Source: Flavobacteriaceae bacterium (lineage in GTDB: Bacteria > Bacteroidota > Bacteroidia > Flavobacteriales > Flavobacteriaceae). From it: a DNA stretch of 6,370 nt. This document shows positions 5,703 to 6,370 of this stretch, piece by piece. The translations under genes were made by a program, and so were the position numbers. The notes beneath the pieces were generated by a model that saw only the letters and a list, made by a program, of their open reading frames with translations, was not told the DNA's origin and made no database searches. The stretch covers positions 1 to 6,370 of the forward strand of contig JABDPL010000154.1 of the NCBI GenBank assembly GCA_013042825.1. The letters are read 5' to 3'. Each line of letters opens with the position of its first letter. Position 1 is the first letter of the stretch.

Positions 5703-6370
5703 ATGAAGAATAATTTTCACAAGCTCGAAAAAGAATCTTTAGCCACTCGCATTGAAGCGTTGATCAAACAGCAGATCGATGCAGGTATTGTTGAAGACTA
5801 TTTCTCGCCCGAACTTAACGGTTCAGGTGTCTATTACCTGGACATAGGCACTGGGGGAAAATTCAAATGCCAGGTTAATCCCAAACGTGATCCCGCTAAC
5901 CGGGCACTCCTTAAAAACGGGAAAAAGGGATGCTTCCTTTGCGAAGAGAATATGCCGGACGAAGAAGAAGGTATTGATCTGGATCAAAATTGGAAGCTCT
6001 ATCCCAATCCGAGGCCCTATGAGAGGAATCACACGGTTATGGTTTTAAAGAAGACCAATGGTTATCATCCCTTTCAAGTCATAGATAAAAAGGCTTATAT
6101 CTCTAAGGCTATCGATACGATCTGGCAACTGGGATCTGAGGAAAACAGACCTGATTTCAATCTCACATTTAATTCCATTAAGGCAGGTGCCTCTTCCCGT
6201 CATTTTCATTTCCAGATCTTTGAGTGCAAGCTTCCGATTGAGGATTTTCCGGTTGATTTCAAGATTGATAAAGCGATCAAAACAGGTGAAATACCTTCTT
6301 ATCCGGCCGGGGTTTTGGTGATAGAAGGAAAAGATAAGGAAGCCCTGTCGGCCCAGTTATGGTACATTAT
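5703..6370 (+). CDS. HIT/GalT-superfamily nucleotidyltransferase or phosphorylase-like protein (DUF4922-like), 3' end outside window
   Basis: A frame opens at the ATG at 5703 and stays open for 222 codons to the end of the window. Residues 54-62 (F-K-C-Q-V-N-P-K-R) precede C-F-L-C (77-80) in a G-C-F-L-C-E-E-N-M-P context. Then come L-Y-P-N-P-R-P-Y (99-106), R-N-H-T-V-M-V (108-114), N-G-Y-H-P-F (119-124) and N-S-I-K-A-G-A-S-S-R-H-F-H-F-Q (157-171). This order, R-x-C-F-L-C, N-P-x-P, H-T-V, then G-A-S-x-x-H-x-H-x-Q, is that of the DUF4922 / GDP-L-galactose phosphorylase branch of the HIT superfamily, whose members cleave or exchange nucleoside-diphosphate bonds through a nucleotidylated histidine. 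His169 would be the nucleophile. By analogy with GalT, Cys77, Cys80, His122 and His167 could hold zinc. No signal peptide is present, so it is cytoplasmic. A 454-base gap and its own promoter box suggest it starts a new transcription unit. The substrate is unknown. Confidence 0.82.
   Translation, partial: MKNNFHKLEKESLATRIEALIKQQIDAGIVEDYFSPELNGSGVYYLDIGTGGKFKCQVNPKRDPANRALLKNGKKGCFLCEENMPDEEEGIDLDQNWKLYPNPRPYERNHTVMVLKKTNGYHPFQVIDKKAYISKAIDTIWQLGSEENRPDFNLTFNSIKAGASSRHFHFQIFECKLPIEDFPVDFKIDKAIKTGEIPSYPAGVLVIEGKDKEALSAQLWYI

Noticed and set aside
5760..5767. Third TTGATCAA copy as part of an operator array
   Set aside because: It lies inside the coding sequence and encodes Leu-Ile-Lys; a similar TTGATCAAA occurs in coding sequence at 1621, so the word is common by codon use.
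5823..6032. 69-codon minus-strand frame
   Set aside because: It is antisense to the HIT-like gene across its conserved CFLC region.
1..6370. tRNA, rRNA, CRISPR, transposase or phage features
   Set aside because: No cloverleaf, repeat-spacer array, terminal inverted repeats or transposase motifs were seen by reading both strands.

Overview
The window looks like a piece of a Bacteroidota chromosome, most likely a flavobacterium. Base composition is moderately AT-leaning. Genes lack clear Shine-Dalgarno sequences and have A/T-rich leaders instead. One secreted protein has a signal peptide ending in the S-F-G-Q style common in this phylum. The last gene is preceded by TATATTTG, an exact match to the Bacteroidota -7 promoter box TAnnTTTG. 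The genus cannot be fixed from this sequence.

All seven recognisable genes are on the + strand. Bases 1-2355 hold a tight glycosylation cluster: the 3' end of one family-2 glycosyltransferase (GT2), a complete DPM1-like GT2 (378-1100), and one base later a polytopic membrane protein with GT-C features (1102-2355). The natural reading is that a cytoplasmic GT2 loads a sugar on a polyprenyl phosphate and the membrane GT-C enzyme uses that lipid-linked sugar on the periplasmic side. Substrate and acceptor are not visible.

Bases 2390-5248 carry a lipoprotein built of two NTF2/SnoaL-like repeats, a cytoplasmic GyrI-like small-molecule-binding protein that starts with TTG, and a secreted alpha/beta hydrolase with an N-terminal beta-rich domain. 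The last two overlap by 4 bases (ATGA). Gaps are short (34 and 64 bases), so this set may be co-transcribed with the glycosyltransferases, but no shared function can be demonstrated.

Bases 5249-5702 are the only long stretch without a confident gene. They contain a hairpin-capable inverted repeat, weak open frames that may be decayed coding sequence, and, just before the next gene, a 7-bp inverted repeat followed by the promoter box. The gene at 5703 runs off the window. It encodes a HIT/GalT-superfamily nucleotidyltransferase or phosphorylase-like protein (resembling the DUF4922 / GDP-L-galactose phosphorylase group) with CxxC and HxHxQ motifs.

No RNA gene, insertion sequence, CRISPR array or prophage feature was seen. 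The content is mostly ordinary. The points most worth a second look are the Zn/active-site pattern of the last gene, the dyad-plus-promoter ahead of it, the internal repeat in the lipoprotein and the possibly degenerate intergenic region.
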